A stretch of 64,000 bases of DNA from Hoyosella sp. YIM 151337. GTDB lineage: Bacteria > Actinomycetota > Actinomycetes > Mycobacteriales > Mycobacteriaceae. Shown piece by piece: positions 35,007-44,630 of the stretch (its first letter is position 1; the number at the start of each line of letters is the position of its first letter). The translations under genes were made by a program, and so were the position numbers. The notes under the pieces were generated by a model. That model was not told the DNA's origin, searched no databases, and worked only from the letters and a program-made list of their open reading frames with translations. Location of the stretch: contig NZ_JAPEIQ010000006.1 of the NCBI RefSeq assembly GCF_026041215.1, forward strand, positions 1-64,000, written 5' to 3'.

Positions 35007-36775
35007 CGACTCAAGCATTGCCCGTGGCCCACGCGTCAACCGCCGCACTGTTTCTCGAGCAGTGCCACCGTTCGGCCGACCGTGAGGCATTTCGCACTCC
35101 CGCAGACGACGGCAAGTGGCGTTCGCTCACATGGGCCGATACCGAATTGCAGACGCGCGAACTTGCCGCAGGACTCCTCGCTCTCGGCGTTCAGCGCGAG
35201 CAGCGAGTCGCGATCGCTGCGACGACCCGGCTCGAATGGGTGCTGGCCGATGTGGCGGTGGCGCTCGCAGGCGCCGCAACTACCACCGTCTACCCGAGCA
35301 CCAACCCCGACGATGTCGAGTACATCCTCAGTGACTGCGGAGCCGTCGTAGTATTCGCTGAGGACGAGACACAGCTAGCGAAGTTGCGCAGCGGCCGCAG
35401 GTACGTCGGCGCCGTCACGCACGTCGTGCTGTTCGACGGCGCCGGCGATGGTGACACGGTGCTGTCGCTCAGCCAACTCGCTGAACTTGGCCGCGATCAC
35501 CTCCGCCAGCACCCGGACGCCGTCGACCAGGCAGTCGCCGGGATCACGCCCGACAGCCTCGCGACAATTGTGTACACCTCCGGCACCACCGGACGTCCCA
35601 AAGGTGTCGAACTCACGCACGGCAACTGGCTCTACCTCGGCGCGGCGGTCGCCTCGGAGAACGTCATCCAGCACGATCACGTGCAGTTCCTGTGGCTGCC
35701 GCTGTCCCACGTGTTCGGCAAACTGCTGCTCGCCGCGCAGTATGAGGTCGGTTTTATCACCGCCATCGACGGCCGAATCGACCGCATCGTTGACAACATA
35801 GGACTTATCCAGCCGTCCTTCATGGCCGCTGCACCGCGCGTCTTCGAGAAGATATACAGCCGGGTTGTCTCCACCACCGAGGCCGAGGGCGGACTCAAGG
35901 CCAAAATCTTCACGTGGGCGTTCGGCGTCGGCATCGACGCGGTGCGTCGCAAGGCTGCGGGCACAGTCGTCCCGCCGTGGCGGGCCGCGCAACTCGCGCT
36001 CGCGGATCGCTTGGTGTTCAGCAAGATTCGCGCACGCTTCGGCGGCAATCTCGAATACCTCGTTTCTGGGAGCGCCGCTCTTCCGCCGCGGATCGCCGAG
36101 TGGTTCGCGGCCGCGGGTCTGCCGATTCTGGAAGGTTATGGACTCACCGAAACCACAGGCGCTTCTTTCGTCAACCGGCCCGGCAACGTCAAAATCGGCA
36201 CTGTCGGGCAACCATTCCCGGGTACTGAAGTACGCATCGCCGATGATGGCGAGATCCTGATGCGCGGCCCGGGTACCATGCGCGGCTACCACAATCTCCC
36301 CGACAAGACCGCCGAGGTGATCGACAGCGACGGTTGGTTCGCCACCGGTGACATCGGCGAACTCGATGACGAGAACTTCCTCAAGATCACCGACCGCAAG
36401 AAGGACCTGTTCAAAACCAGCGGCGGCAAGTACATCGCGCCAACGGCGATCGAATCTGCGATTAAGGCCGAATGCCCGATCATCTCGAACGCAATAGTCG
36501 TCGCCGACGGCCGCAACTTCGCAAGTGTGCTGCTCACCCTCGACCCCGACGCCATCGGCCAGACCGCGGACGCCGAGGCAGCGATCACCGACGCACTCGA
36601 GAAGGTCAACGCGGGACTGAACAGGTGGGAGACAGTCAAGCAATACCGCGTCCTCCCCCACGAACTCACTGTCGAAAGCGGTGAACTGACGCCGAGTCTG
36701 AAGGTGAAGCGTCCCGTGGTCATGCGGAACTACGCGTCGCTCATCGACGACATCTACTCGGGAATGCGCACATGA
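35003..36775 (+). CDS. AMP-dependent acyl-CoA ligase (FadD15-like)
   Basis: A 590-residue adenylating enzyme that makes a CoA thioester from a carboxylic acid. Motifs: YTSGTTGRPKGVELTHGN (near 190), EGYGLTETTG (near 378), GWFATGDIGELD (near 447) and FKTSGGKYIAPT (near 473). The layout matches long-chain fatty acid ligases of the FadD15 type. The start at 35003 is set by the ATGA overlap. The substrate may be an aromatic or steroid side-chain acid, or a fatty acid for the acyltransferase next to it. Confidence 0.92.
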   Translation: MTTQALPVAHASTAALFLEQCHRSADREAFRTPADDGKWRSLTWADTELQTRELAAGLLALGVQREQRVAIAATTRLEWVLADVAVALAGAATTTVYPSTNPDDVEYILSDCGAVVVFAEDETQLAKLRSGRRYVGAVTHVVLFDGAGDGDTVLSLSQLAELGRDHLRQHPDAVDQAVAGITPDSLATIVYTSGTTGRPKGVELTHGNWLYLGAAVASENVIQHDHVQFLWLPLSHVFGKLLLAAQYEVGFITAIDGRIDRIVDNIGLIQPSFMAAAPRVFEKIYSRVVSTTEAEGGLKAKIFTWAFGVGIDAVRRKAAGTVVPPWRAAQLALADRLVFSKIRARFGGNLEYLVSGSAALPPRIAEWFAAAGLPILEGYGLTETTGASFVNRPGNVKIGTVGQPFPGTEVRIADDGEILMRGPGTMRGYHNLPDKTAEVIDSDGWFATGDIGELDDENFLKITDRKKDLFKTSGGKYIAPTAIESAIKAECPIISNAIVVADGRNFASVLLTLDPDAIGQTADAEAAITDALEKVNAGLNRWETVKQYRVLPHELTVESGELTPSLKVKRPVVMRNYASLIDDIYSGMRT

Positions 36776-37521
36776 CGACCAGACAGAGCGCCGCGGCTAA
36801 CCTTGTCCGCCGGGCGGGGTTGGCGATCGTTCGCCGCCACAACCAGCATGAACTGCACGTCGACTCGCCACTGCCATCCGCACCGGCACTGCTGGTGAGT
36901 AACCACGGGCACGGGGGAATCACCGACCTCAACGTCTACGCCCTCGCCGCCACACTCGACGAGCTAGGTGTCAGAGACAACGTCATCTTCCTCACCCACC
37001 AGATTGCCTGGACACTGGGTTTCGGCACGCTCGCCGAGCAACTCGGATGCCGACCGGCCAGCAAAGAGTCCGCGGACGAAGGCTTCGCTGCCGGACACTA
37101 TGTCGCCGTCTTTCCCGGCGGTGACGTCGAGGCGGCCAAACCGTACCAGGAGCGCCATCGCATCAAGTTCGGTGGACGAAGCGGCTACGCGCGACTCGCG
37201 ATGGAACACGGGGTCCCGGTCGTACCTGTGGTCACGGCCGGTGCGGGCAACTCCTTGTTCGTGCTATCCGACGGGCAGAGAATGGCGAAGGCACTCTGCC
37301 TCCCCCGCCTCCTTCGCGTGAAAACGCTGCCGGTGACGCTGTCGATTCCCTGGGGCTTGTCGATCGGAATCACCGCGATCCTCCCGTATTTGCCACTGCC
37401 CGTGAAGATCACCACAGCGGTGCTTCCGGCGATGTACCCGGAAGAGGGTGAAACGCCTGAAGACTTTTCCGCACGAGTGGAACAGGCCATGCAGGCGCGC
37501 CTCGATGGGCTGGTCCGATGA
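36772..37521 (+). CDS. 1-acylglycerol-3-phosphate-type acyltransferase
   Basis: A 249-residue PlsC-like protein. The catalytic H-x4-D is NHGHGGITD (near 44-52), and the glycine-rich block is FPGGDVEAAKP near 124. A hydrophobic stretch near 195-215 suggests membrane association. It overlaps the ligase gene (ATGA) and the P450 gene (ATGA). An acyltransferase in a catabolic operon is unusual; it might attach an acyl group to a sterol-like or lipid substrate. Confidence 0.85.
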   Translation: MTTRQSAAANLVRRAGLAIVRRHNQHELHVDSPLPSAPALLVSNHGHGGITDLNVYALAATLDELGVRDNVIFLTHQIAWTLGFGTLAEQLGCRPASKESADEGFAAGHYVAVFPGGDVEAAKPYQERHRIKFGGRSGYARLAMEHGVPVVPVVTAGAGNSLFVLSDGQRMAKALCLPRLLRVKTLPVTLSIPWGLSIGITAILPYLPLPVKITTAVLPAMYPEEGETPEDFSARVEQAMQARLDGLVR

Positions 37522-38684
37522 TGACTCTTAGTGCCCCTTCGGTCGACATCGACCTGTACAGCACCGCCACGCTGAAGAATCCGCAGCCGGTCTACCGGCA
37601 GATCCGCGACACCGGCCCACTCGTGTGGCTGCCCCGGCATCGAATGTGGGCGATGGGCCGGTTCGACGATGTGCGCGAAGCGTTGCGCGACGATACGACC
37701 TTCCTCAGTAAACAAGGTGTCGCGGCCAACCCGATTGCCAACGCGCTGGGGCGATACACCACACTCTCCAGTGACAATTCAACCCATCTGACGCGCCGCA
37801 TGATCCTGATGCGGTCGCTGACATCGCGGGCCCTGTCACCGTCCGCGGAGGTGTTCGAGGCTGAAGCCGCGGAGACGATCGAACGGCTACTCCGGCAGGA
37901 CTCATTCGACGGCGTCGCCGACTTTTCCGCCAGGCTCCCTGTACAGGCGGTCGCGGAACTTGTCGGCGTCAAGGTCACTCCCCACCATATGCTGCGATGG
38001 GCCGGGGCGACCTTTGACGGGCTCGGTCCGGCTAACCTGCGGTCGCTTTCGACTTTTCGTCGCTCGCTCGCCCTGTACCTGTACACGCTCCGCCTGAACC
38101 GGGCGGCCGTGAAGCCTGGCAGCTGGGCGTCCACGGTCTTCGACGCAGCCGATCGCGGTGAAGTCTCCACGATCGAAGCCAAGAACATGATCATCGACTT
38201 CGTGGCCCCTAGCCTTGACACCACGATTCTTGCTACAGCACAGCTGCTATGGAGTTTGGGAACAGTGCCCGGTGTCTGGCGGCAGTTGCGCGACGATCCC
38301 AGCCTCGTCCCAACAGCGGTCGTGGAAGCCGTTCGACTGGCGTCTCCTATTCGCGGGTTCACCCGAATGGTCGCGCAAGACACCGAACTTCACGGCATTC
38401 GGCTCGGCCGGGGACAGCGAGTGGTCCTGCTCTACGCCTCAGGCAACATGGACGAACGCCACTTCGACCAGCCCGAGAAATTCACGTTGAACCGGCGCGG
38501 AAGCAACCTGGGCTGGGGTCACGGCATCCACACCTGCGTCGGCATGCAACTGTCGAAACTCGAAATGCAGACCCTCCTGTACGCCATGATCCCGCGGGTC
38601 GACACGATCACCGTCAGCGACCCCGTACCTGTACTGAACAACACCCTCCAGGGCTTCGCCTCGTTCACCGCCCGATTCAACTAA
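37518..38684 (+). CDS. Cytochrome P450
   Basis: A 388-residue bacterial P450. The haem cysteine is in WGHGIHTCVG (Cys near 339), where Trp replaces the usual Phe. The E-x-x-R is EAVR (near 272) and the I-helix is VAPSLDTTI, with Pro-Ser instead of the usual Ala-Gly before the Asp-Thr pair. Electrons probably come from the ferredoxin-reductase fusion encoded just after. The substrate is unknown. Confidence 0.92.
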   Translation: MMTLSAPSVDIDLYSTATLKNPQPVYRQIRDTGPLVWLPRHRMWAMGRFDDVREALRDDTTFLSKQGVAANPIANALGRYTTLSSDNSTHLTRRMILMRSLTSRALSPSAEVFEAEAAETIERLLRQDSFDGVADFSARLPVQAVAELVGVKVTPHHMLRWAGATFDGLGPANLRSLSTFRRSLALYLYTLRLNRAAVKPGSWASTVFDAADRGEVSTIEAKNMIIDFVAPSLDTTILATAQLLWSLGTVPGVWRQLRDDPSLVPTAVVEAVRLASPIRGFTRMVAQDTELHGIRLGRGQRVVLLYASGNMDERHFDQPEKFTLNRRGSNLGWGHGIHTCVGMQLSKLEMQTLLYAMIPRVDTITVSDPVPVLNNTLQGFASFTARFN

Positions 38685-38699
38685 TACTCAAGGAATTCG

Positions 38700-40349
38700 A
38701 TGGCACACGTCATCACGCAGGCCTGCTGCAACGACGCCAGTTGTCTGTCCGTCTGCCCCGTCAACTGCATTCATCCCAGCCCCGACGAACCCGGATTCCC
38801 GACCGCCGAGATGCTCTACATCGATCCGGCCAACTGTATCGACTGCGGCGCGTGCGTCGACGAATGTCCCGTCTCGGCGATCAAACCCGACGACAAACTC
38901 GACGAGACCAATCGCCACTTCCTCGACCTTAATGCCGCCTACTACACCGACCACCGGCCGATTCGGCGTAAACCGGTTGCGCTGCCACTGCCACGGCCGC
39001 GCCGGCCCGCGCACATTGCCGTCATCGGCAGCGGCCCGTCGGCGTTCTATGCCGCCGAGGAACTGCTTTCACAGCCTGGAGTGTCGGTCGACATGTTCGA
39101 GAGACTTCCCACCCCGTATGGACTGGTGCGAGCCGGGGTCGCGCCCGATCACCAGTCCACGAAAGGTGTCACGCGGATGTTCGCCGCCACCGCTGCTCGG
39201 CGGTCGTTTCGCTACTTCCTCAACGTCGAAGTCGGGCGTGACATCACTCTCGACGAGTTGACCGCGCGCTACGACGCCGTGCTGCACGCCAGCGGCGCCG
39301 CCCACGATCGACGTCTCGGTATCGGCGGCGAGGATTTGCCCGGCTCTGTCTCCGCGACCCGATTGGTCGCCTGGTACAACGGCCACCCCGACTTCGCCAG
39401 CGAGCAGTTCGATCTCTCCGGTGAGACGGCGGTTATCGTCGGAAATGGCAACGTTGCCCTCGACGTGGCCCGGATTCTCGTCAGTGATCCGAAGTCCCTG
39501 GCGCCCACCGATATTGCTGATCACGCCCTCGCGGCGCTGCGACGTTCGAAAGTGCGCGAGGTGGTGGTACTGGGTCGGCGAGGGATTGCTGAGGCCGCCC
39601 ACACCATCGGCGAGTTCGCTGCGCTGGGCAACCTCCGGGGAGTCGACATCGTCATCGATCCCGATGACCTCAAGCTCACCGAATCAACGGCGACGGCCCT
39701 CGCTGAGGGCACGCTCGACTCGATGCTCGCCGCGAAGATCCGTATCGCCCAGGCGTATTCCAGCCGTCCGATCACGCCAGGCAACCGGCGCATCCTGATG
39801 CGCTACCTCGTCGCCCCCGAAGCGATCATTGGCGAAAGCACCGCAGCTGGGATTTCGTGCGTCCACAACGTCTACGCTGACGGTGCGAAGGTCGCGGCGA
39901 CTGCCCGGCGAAGCACCATCGACACCGGTCTCGTCATCCGCGCCGCCGGCTATCGCGGCGGCCCTATCCCGGGTTTACCCTTCGACTCAGGACGTTGCGT
40001 TGTGCCAAATGACGAAGGCCGAGTATCGCAGACCCAAGGACATTACGTTGCGGGGTGGATCAAACGAGGCCCCACCGGCGGTATCGGGATGAACCGAGTC
40101 TGCGGCCGGGAAACCGCCCGCACAATCCTCGCCGACCTCGCTTCCGGTCAACTTCGCTCGCCCGAGATCCCGTGCGGCGACGTCATAGATCTCCTGAAAG
40201 CCCGCGGTGCTCACCCCATCGACGCAGACGGATGGTCGCGCATCGACCAGCACGAACGATCAGCGGGGCACCGAGCCGGGCGCCCTCGGGTAAAAATCGT
40301 CGATACCGCAGAGTTGGAGGCGGCGGCGCATCACCCGGTGCACGGGTAG
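38700..40349 (+). CDS. Ferredoxin/ferredoxin-NADP reductase fusion (FprB-like)
   Basis: A 549-residue protein. The N-terminal ferredoxin (about 1-65) has the Cys pattern CNDASCLSVCPVNC and CIDCGACVDECP, typical of a seven-iron ferredoxin. The reductase part starts with AVIGSGPSAFYAAE near 103, then LPTPYGLVRAGVAPDH, an NADP loop VIVGNGNVALDVARIL and a C-terminal GWIKRGPTGGIGMN. It would supply the neighbouring P450 with electrons from NADPH. It is the last gene of the operon. Confidence 0.92.
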   Translation: MAHVITQACCNDASCLSVCPVNCIHPSPDEPGFPTAEMLYIDPANCIDCGACVDECPVSAIKPDDKLDETNRHFLDLNAAYYTDHRPIRRKPVALPLPRPRRPAHIAVIGSGPSAFYAAEELLSQPGVSVDMFERLPTPYGLVRAGVAPDHQSTKGVTRMFAATAARRSFRYFLNVEVGRDITLDELTARYDAVLHASGAAHDRRLGIGGEDLPGSVSATRLVAWYNGHPDFASEQFDLSGETAVIVGNGNVALDVARILVSDPKSLAPTDIADHALAALRRSKVREVVVLGRRGIAEAAHTIGEFAALGNLRGVDIVIDPDDLKLTESTATALAEGTLDSMLAAKIRIAQAYSSRPITPGNRRILMRYLVAPEAIIGESTAAGISCVHNVYADGAKVAATARRSTIDTGLVIRAAGYRGGPIPGLPFDSGRCVVPNDEGRVSQTQGHYVAGWIKRGPTGGIGMNRVCGRETARTILADLASGQLRSPEIPCGDVIDLLKARGAHPIDADGWSRIDQHERSAGHRAGRPRVKIVDTAELEAAAHHPVHG

Positions 40350-40443
40350 CGGAGCAGGCCGCGGCTATTCGGAGCGTGGAAAAGGGCATTGCCGCAAGCT
40401 CACTCGGGCGGGTTCGATTGAGCCGAGCATCGAACGATCGCCG

Positions 40444-41715
40444 TCAGGTCATTGCCTGTTCGATGATCTGGACCGCTTGTGTAACACCGTGCTCCGAGTT
40501 GGCTGTCTGGGCGAACTGGGCTGCTTTCGCAGCGATCGTGCTGCTGGTTACCGCGTGGGTAATCGCGCGGGCCAGTCCCTCGGCGGTTATGTCTGCCTGA
40601 GACACTGGGGGCGGGCTAACGCCGATGCGGTGCATCTGTCGCGCCCAGAACGGCTGGTCTCCAGTGAATGGACAGATCACTTGCGGGATGCCCGCCCTGA
40701 GCGCCGCACCAGTCGTTCCCCCGCCACCGTGGTGGACGATGACGCGCGTCAAGGGGAAGAGCCAATCGTGCGGTATCTCCCCGGCGACGAAGACGTCACC
40801 AGAGAACGCCTCTTCCCTGAGTCCTCCTTCGCCGGTTACGACGATCGCGCGCATCCCCGTTATGGCCAGTGCTTTTGAGACCGTCGCGGCGGTCTGCGCC
40901 GGGTCCTTTCCGGTCATGGATCCAAAACCAATGTAGACGGGCCTTTCGCCGTTGCTGAGAAACGCGGCGAGTGCTGGGGCGGGCTGCCAGTCCCCGGGTG
41001 CGGGAAGGTACCAGAACCCGGTTGTATGCACGGTGTCTGGGTACGCGGGATCGGCAGGAAGCACGCCGTTGCTGAAAGCTTGGAGGGTGGTCGTGGCGGC
41101 GCCGTCTGGCCGCACGAACGGGTTGTGCATTCGCCGCCGGTATCGGGGCAACCCAAGCCGCCCGGCGCGCCAGGCGCCAATCTTCGGAAACATCGCCCGC
41201 ACCAGGAACTGGGACGACGAGTAGGTCATGCGGTTAAAGGCGGGGGGTAGCGACTGCGGCCCGAGCGGTGAAGGAAACGCAGAAGTCGGGATCCACACGG
41301 GTTGAAGCGCCACCGGGAACGTAGGGACGTCCAGGTATTCACCCAAGTGCTGTCCAGGAACAAGAGTGTGATGAACGACAGCGTCGTACATGCCCTCGTC
41401 GGCGACATCCGCGATTTCACGAAGAACGGTGGCCATGTAGGCGCGGGTTCTGCGAATCACTGTGCCCGCCAGCTTCTTTCCCTTGACCCCGGCATAGTTC
41501 GACTCGAGGGCGTGCCGGATCTCCGGGTCATCAGTCAGCCGGTTCCACCGGTCGTCAAGCCCCGCGTAGTTCAGTCCGTGCTGCTCCGCATGCCCCGAAT
41601 AGCAGCGTGGCCCAGCGACAACAGGTTCATGTCCAGCATTGTGTAACGCGTAACCAAGCGCGAGGTAGGGCTGCACATCACCCCGAGTGCCGTGGGTCCA
41701 GATGAGAATCCGCAT
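40444..41715 (-). CDS. UGT/sterol-type glycosyltransferase
   Basis: A 423-residue GT-B enzyme of the GT1/GT28 group. The N-terminal motif is THGTRGDVQPYLALG; the nucleotide-sugar binding region is HHGGGGTTGAALRAGIPQVICPF with GDQPFWA. Relatives attach a sugar to sterols, macrolides or glycolipids. It is convergent with the catabolic operon and divergent from nothing close, so the acceptor cannot be named. Confidence 0.88.
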   Translation of the reverse strand: MRILIWTHGTRGDVQPYLALGYALHNAGHEPVVAGPRCYSGHAEQHGLNYAGLDDRWNRLTDDPEIRHALESNYAGVKGKKLAGTVIRRTRAYMATVLREIADVADEGMYDAVVHHTLVPGQHLGEYLDVPTFPVALQPVWIPTSAFPSPLGPQSLPPAFNRMTYSSSQFLVRAMFPKIGAWRAGRLGLPRYRRRMHNPFVRPDGAATTTLQAFSNGVLPADPAYPDTVHTTGFWYLPAPGDWQPAPALAAFLSNGERPVYIGFGSMTGKDPAQTAATVSKALAITGMRAIVVTGEGGLREEAFSGDVFVAGEIPHDWLFPLTRVIVHHGGGGTTGAALRAGIPQVICPFTGDQPFWARQMHRIGVSPPPVSQADITAEGLARAITHAVTSSTIAAKAAQFAQTANSEHGVTQAVQIIEQAMT

Positions 41716-41821
41716 TGCGCCATACTAGATACCTAGCCGGGTCGTCTTTTCACGCAGAACTGCTCAGCTGATGCGCACCGACTTTGCAGCCGACAGCACA
41801 AATAATCCACGGCTCGGCCGA

Positions 41822-42448
41822 CTATCGCTCACCGCCTCCAACTGCCATTCGTGTCATGGTTTGGTAGCGGATGGCCATCTCGTGGGGGGTCAGTTCGCCG
41901 TCGGGCCGGTACCACTGGGAGACTCCGGTGCACATGGTGACCACGGCGCGGCTGATCTCGCGCGGGTACGGTGTCGAGAAGGCGCTGGTCTCCACGCCCT
42001 TCTGGATGATGCCGTCCATGAGGCGCTGTTGGCGGTCACGGGCAGCGATGTGCGCGTCGCGTGCAGCGGACTCCAGGCTGCGGATCTCGCTGGACGCGAG
42101 GAAAGCCAGTTCTCGGCGGTTGGCGTGGAAGAGTACTAAGCATTCAACGAGAAGGTCAAGACGCTGCGCGAGGTCGTCACCGGCCTCCTCGAGCGCGGCA
42201 ACACTGCGAGCCCAGAGGTCGCGCATGGCCTCTTGCACGATCGCAACGAGCAGGGCCTGCTTTGACGGGTAGTGATGGTATAGGCCCGGAACCGATAAGC
42301 CAGCGCTCGCTGCGATCTGGCGAATGGTTGTCCCGTGATACCCCTGCTCCACAAAGCAGCCGAGCGCTGCCTCAAGTATCTGGGGCAGCGCTTCGTGGGA
42401 GAAGTCGCGCCAGTCGGCGTGCAGTTCTGTTGGTGTCTCAGTGGCGAT
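41822..42448 (-). CDS. TetR-family regulator with an apparent ATC start
   Basis: A 208-residue protein if started at ATC 42448 (IATETPTELHADWRDF). The DNA-binding region continues EALPQILEAALGCF ... TTIRQIAASAGLSVPGLYHHY. The first ATG/GTG/TTG in frame is a GTG at 42352, which would delete half of helix 1. The ATC has AAAAGGA seven bases upstream, an ideal site, and replacing C by G would give MATETPTE. It is divergent from the SDR gene and likely controls the SDR-ACAD-kinase genes. Confidence 0.75.
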   Translation of the reverse strand: MATETPTELHADWRDFSHEALPQILEAALGCFVEQGYHGTTIRQIAASAGLSVPGLYHHYPSKQALLVAIVQEAMRDLWARSVAALEEAGDDLAQRLDLLVECLVLFHANRRELAFLASSEIRSLESAARDAHIAARDRQQRLMDGIIQKGVETSAFSTPYPREISRAVVTMCTGVSQWYRPDGELTPHEMAIRYQTMTRMAVGGGER

Positions 42449-42594
42449 GGTTCGGTCCTTTTCAATCGCCTGGCAGCAGCGCTACCTGTGGCCCGGCGGC
42501 CTTGACAGTATCACGCCGCCCGGGCCATAGTAGGCACCGAGCGATCGATCGGTCGGCACGCTCGCCGTGTGCTGTGAGGAGAGAAGGAATTCGC

Positions 42595-43368
42595 GTGAAT
42601 CACACCAGCGTGAACAGGTTCGAGGGCCGGACAGCGATCGTTACCGGAGGCAGCCGGGGAATCGGCCTTGGCATTGCGCAGCGTTTGGTGCGAGAGGGTG
42701 CACGCGTCTGTATCACGGCACGCAACGAAGACCAGCTCGCTGAAGCGAAAGCAACCATGCCGGAGGGGAGCGTCATCACGGTCGCTGGCAAGGCCGATGA
42801 TGATGCGCACCGGCAGGAAACGATCAGGCGTGTCATCGACGAGTTCGGGCGGCTCGACATCCTTGTTCTCAACGCGGGCATCAATCCGGCGTATGGGCCA
42901 ATGCTCGAACTCGACGCGGCCGTCGCGCGAAAGATCCTCGAGGTCAACGTGATCGCACCGCTTACCTGGACCCAAGACGCCATGAAGCTGGCCGCTACCG
43001 GCTTTACAGATGGGGGTTGTATCGTCACGATCTCCTCGGTCACCGGCGAGACCCCGGCCCCTGGCATCGGGATGTACGGGGTGAGCAAGGCCGCGCTCAC
43101 GCAGTTGACGCGCACGCTCGCCGCGGAGATGGGGCCGAACGTGCGCGTCAACGCGGTGTCACCGGCGGTGGTGAAAACGAAGTTCGCCAAAGCGCTCTAC
43201 GAGGGCAAGGAAGCCGAAACGGCAGCGATGTACCCGTTGAAGCGTCTCGGCGATCCTGCCGATATCGCGGCCGCGGTCGCCTACCTCGCCTCCGATGACG
43301 GAGCGTGGGTCACTGGCGAGGTGCTCACCGTCGATGGCGGTCTGCGAACCGTCGGCGGAACCGCGTGA
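42595..43368 (+). CDS. Short-chain dehydrogenase/reductase
   Basis: A 257-residue NAD(P)-dependent oxidoreductase. The cofactor motif is TGGSRGIGLG (about 17), then NAGIN near 98, catalytic Ser in ISSVTGE and the YGVSK pair near 160. It starts with GTG behind AAGGA. It lies 26 bp ahead of the acyl-CoA dehydrogenase, likely in one operon. It could oxidise a hydroxyacyl-CoA. Confidence 0.9.
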   Translation: MNHTSVNRFEGRTAIVTGGSRGIGLGIAQRLVREGARVCITARNEDQLAEAKATMPEGSVITVAGKADDDAHRQETIRRVIDEFGRLDILVLNAGINPAYGPMLELDAAVARKILEVNVIAPLTWTQDAMKLAATGFTDGGCIVTISSVTGETPAPGIGMYGVSKAALTQLTRTLAAEMGPNVRVNAVSPAVVKTKFAKALYEGKEAETAAMYPLKRLGDPADIAAAVAYLASDDGAWVTGEVLTVDGGLRTVGGTA

Positions 43369-43394
43369 CCACACCAACCGTAAGGAAACCCACC

Positions 43395-44630
43395 ATGGAC
43401 CACCACAGCCTCCCGCCCGAGATTGAGGACCTGCGTCAGCGCACCCGGGAATTCGTCCGCGACACGGTAATGCAGCATGAACCCGCGCCCGGGGACTACC
43501 TGACGCACGCCACGAGGGAGAAGCTTCAGGCCGCCGCCAAAGAAGCGGGGGTGTTCGCGCCGCACGTGCCCCGCGAGTATGGCGGGCAGGGCGTGCCGAT
43601 CGAGTACTGGTCGCCGATCTTCCAGGAAGCCGGCTACTCGCCGATCGGCCCTAGCGTGCTCAACTGCATGGCACCCGATGAAGGCAACATGCACATGCTG
43701 AACCTCATCGCGACCGGCGAGCAGAAGCGCCGCTACCTCACCCCACTCGCCACCGGTGAGGTGCGTTCCTGTTTCGGGATGACCGAACCGCATCCCGGCG
43801 CGGGCTCGGACCCGTCCGCACTGCAGACCACCGCTACCCGCCGTGGTGAGCGGTGGATCATCAACGGGCACAAGCGGTTTATCAGCGGCGCGATCGGCGC
43901 GGGCTTCTGCATCGTCATGGCCACCACCGCCGCCGGTGAGGACGCACCTGGGGGTGCGACGATGTTCCTCGTCGACATGGACAACCCCGGCGTCCGCGTC
44001 GGCGAACCGATCCACACCGTGGACCGCTACATCACCGGCGGGCACCCACACGTCTACTTCGAGAACTGTGAGGTCGGCGCCGACGCCGTGCTCGGCAAGG
44101 CGGGTGAGGGGTTCCGGTACGCACAGGTGCGCCTCGGTCCCGCCCGGCTCACACATTGCATGCGCTGGCTCGGTCTCGCACGCCGATCACTGGACATCGC
44201 GCTTGACCGCGCGGAACAGCGCGAGGTATTCGGGTCCGCCCTGAAAGATCTCGGCCTGACACAAAACCTCATCGCCGAGTCCGTCATCGACATCGAAACC
44301 TCCGACGCAATCATCACAAAAACCGCGCGACTGCTCGAAAACGATCCCAAACAGGGTTCAGCCCTGTCGTCGGTTGCGAAAGTCCATTGCTCCGAAGCGA
44401 TTTACCGCGTGATCGACCGGGCGGTGCAGATCTGCGGCGGTGACGGTGTGTCCGACGGACTGCCGCTGGCCCAGTATCTCAACGAGGTCCGCCCGTTCCG
44501 CATCTACGACGGCACCAACGAAACCCACAAGTGGGCCATCGCGCGCAGAGCGTCCGCAGCCCGCCGCAAAGCCGTCGAGTCCGGTGCGCCACGCCAAGAC
44601 ACCCCCGTGATCCGGGAGGCACACCTGTGA
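43395..44630 (+). CDS. Acyl-CoA dehydrogenase, ACAD10/11-like
   Basis: A 411-residue flavoprotein. Marks: CFGMTEPHPGAGSDPSALQT for FAD contact, the INGHKRFISGA stretch, and the C-terminal QICGGDGVSDGLPL with YDGTNETHKW. It is fused functionally to the next gene: its TGA overlaps the start of the kinase-like gene (TGATG). In mammals ACAD10/11 and in bacterial levulinate pathways a dehydrogenase of this kind works with a kinase to convert 4-hydroxyacyl-CoA to 3-hydroxyacyl-CoA. Confidence 0.9.
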   Translation: MDHHSLPPEIEDLRQRTREFVRDTVMQHEPAPGDYLTHATREKLQAAAKEAGVFAPHVPREYGGQGVPIEYWSPIFQEAGYSPIGPSVLNCMAPDEGNMHMLNLIATGEQKRRYLTPLATGEVRSCFGMTEPHPGAGSDPSALQTTATRRGERWIINGHKRFISGAIGAGFCIVMATTAAGEDAPGGATMFLVDMDNPGVRVGEPIHTVDRYITGGHPHVYFENCEVGADAVLGKAGEGFRYAQVRLGPARLTHCMRWLGLARRSLDIALDRAEQREVFGSALKDLGLTQNLIAESVIDIETSDAIITKTARLLENDPKQGSALSSVAKVHCSEAIYRVIDRAVQICGGDGVSDGLPLAQYLNEVRPFRIYDGTNETHKWAIARRASAARRKAVESGAPRQDTPVIREAHL

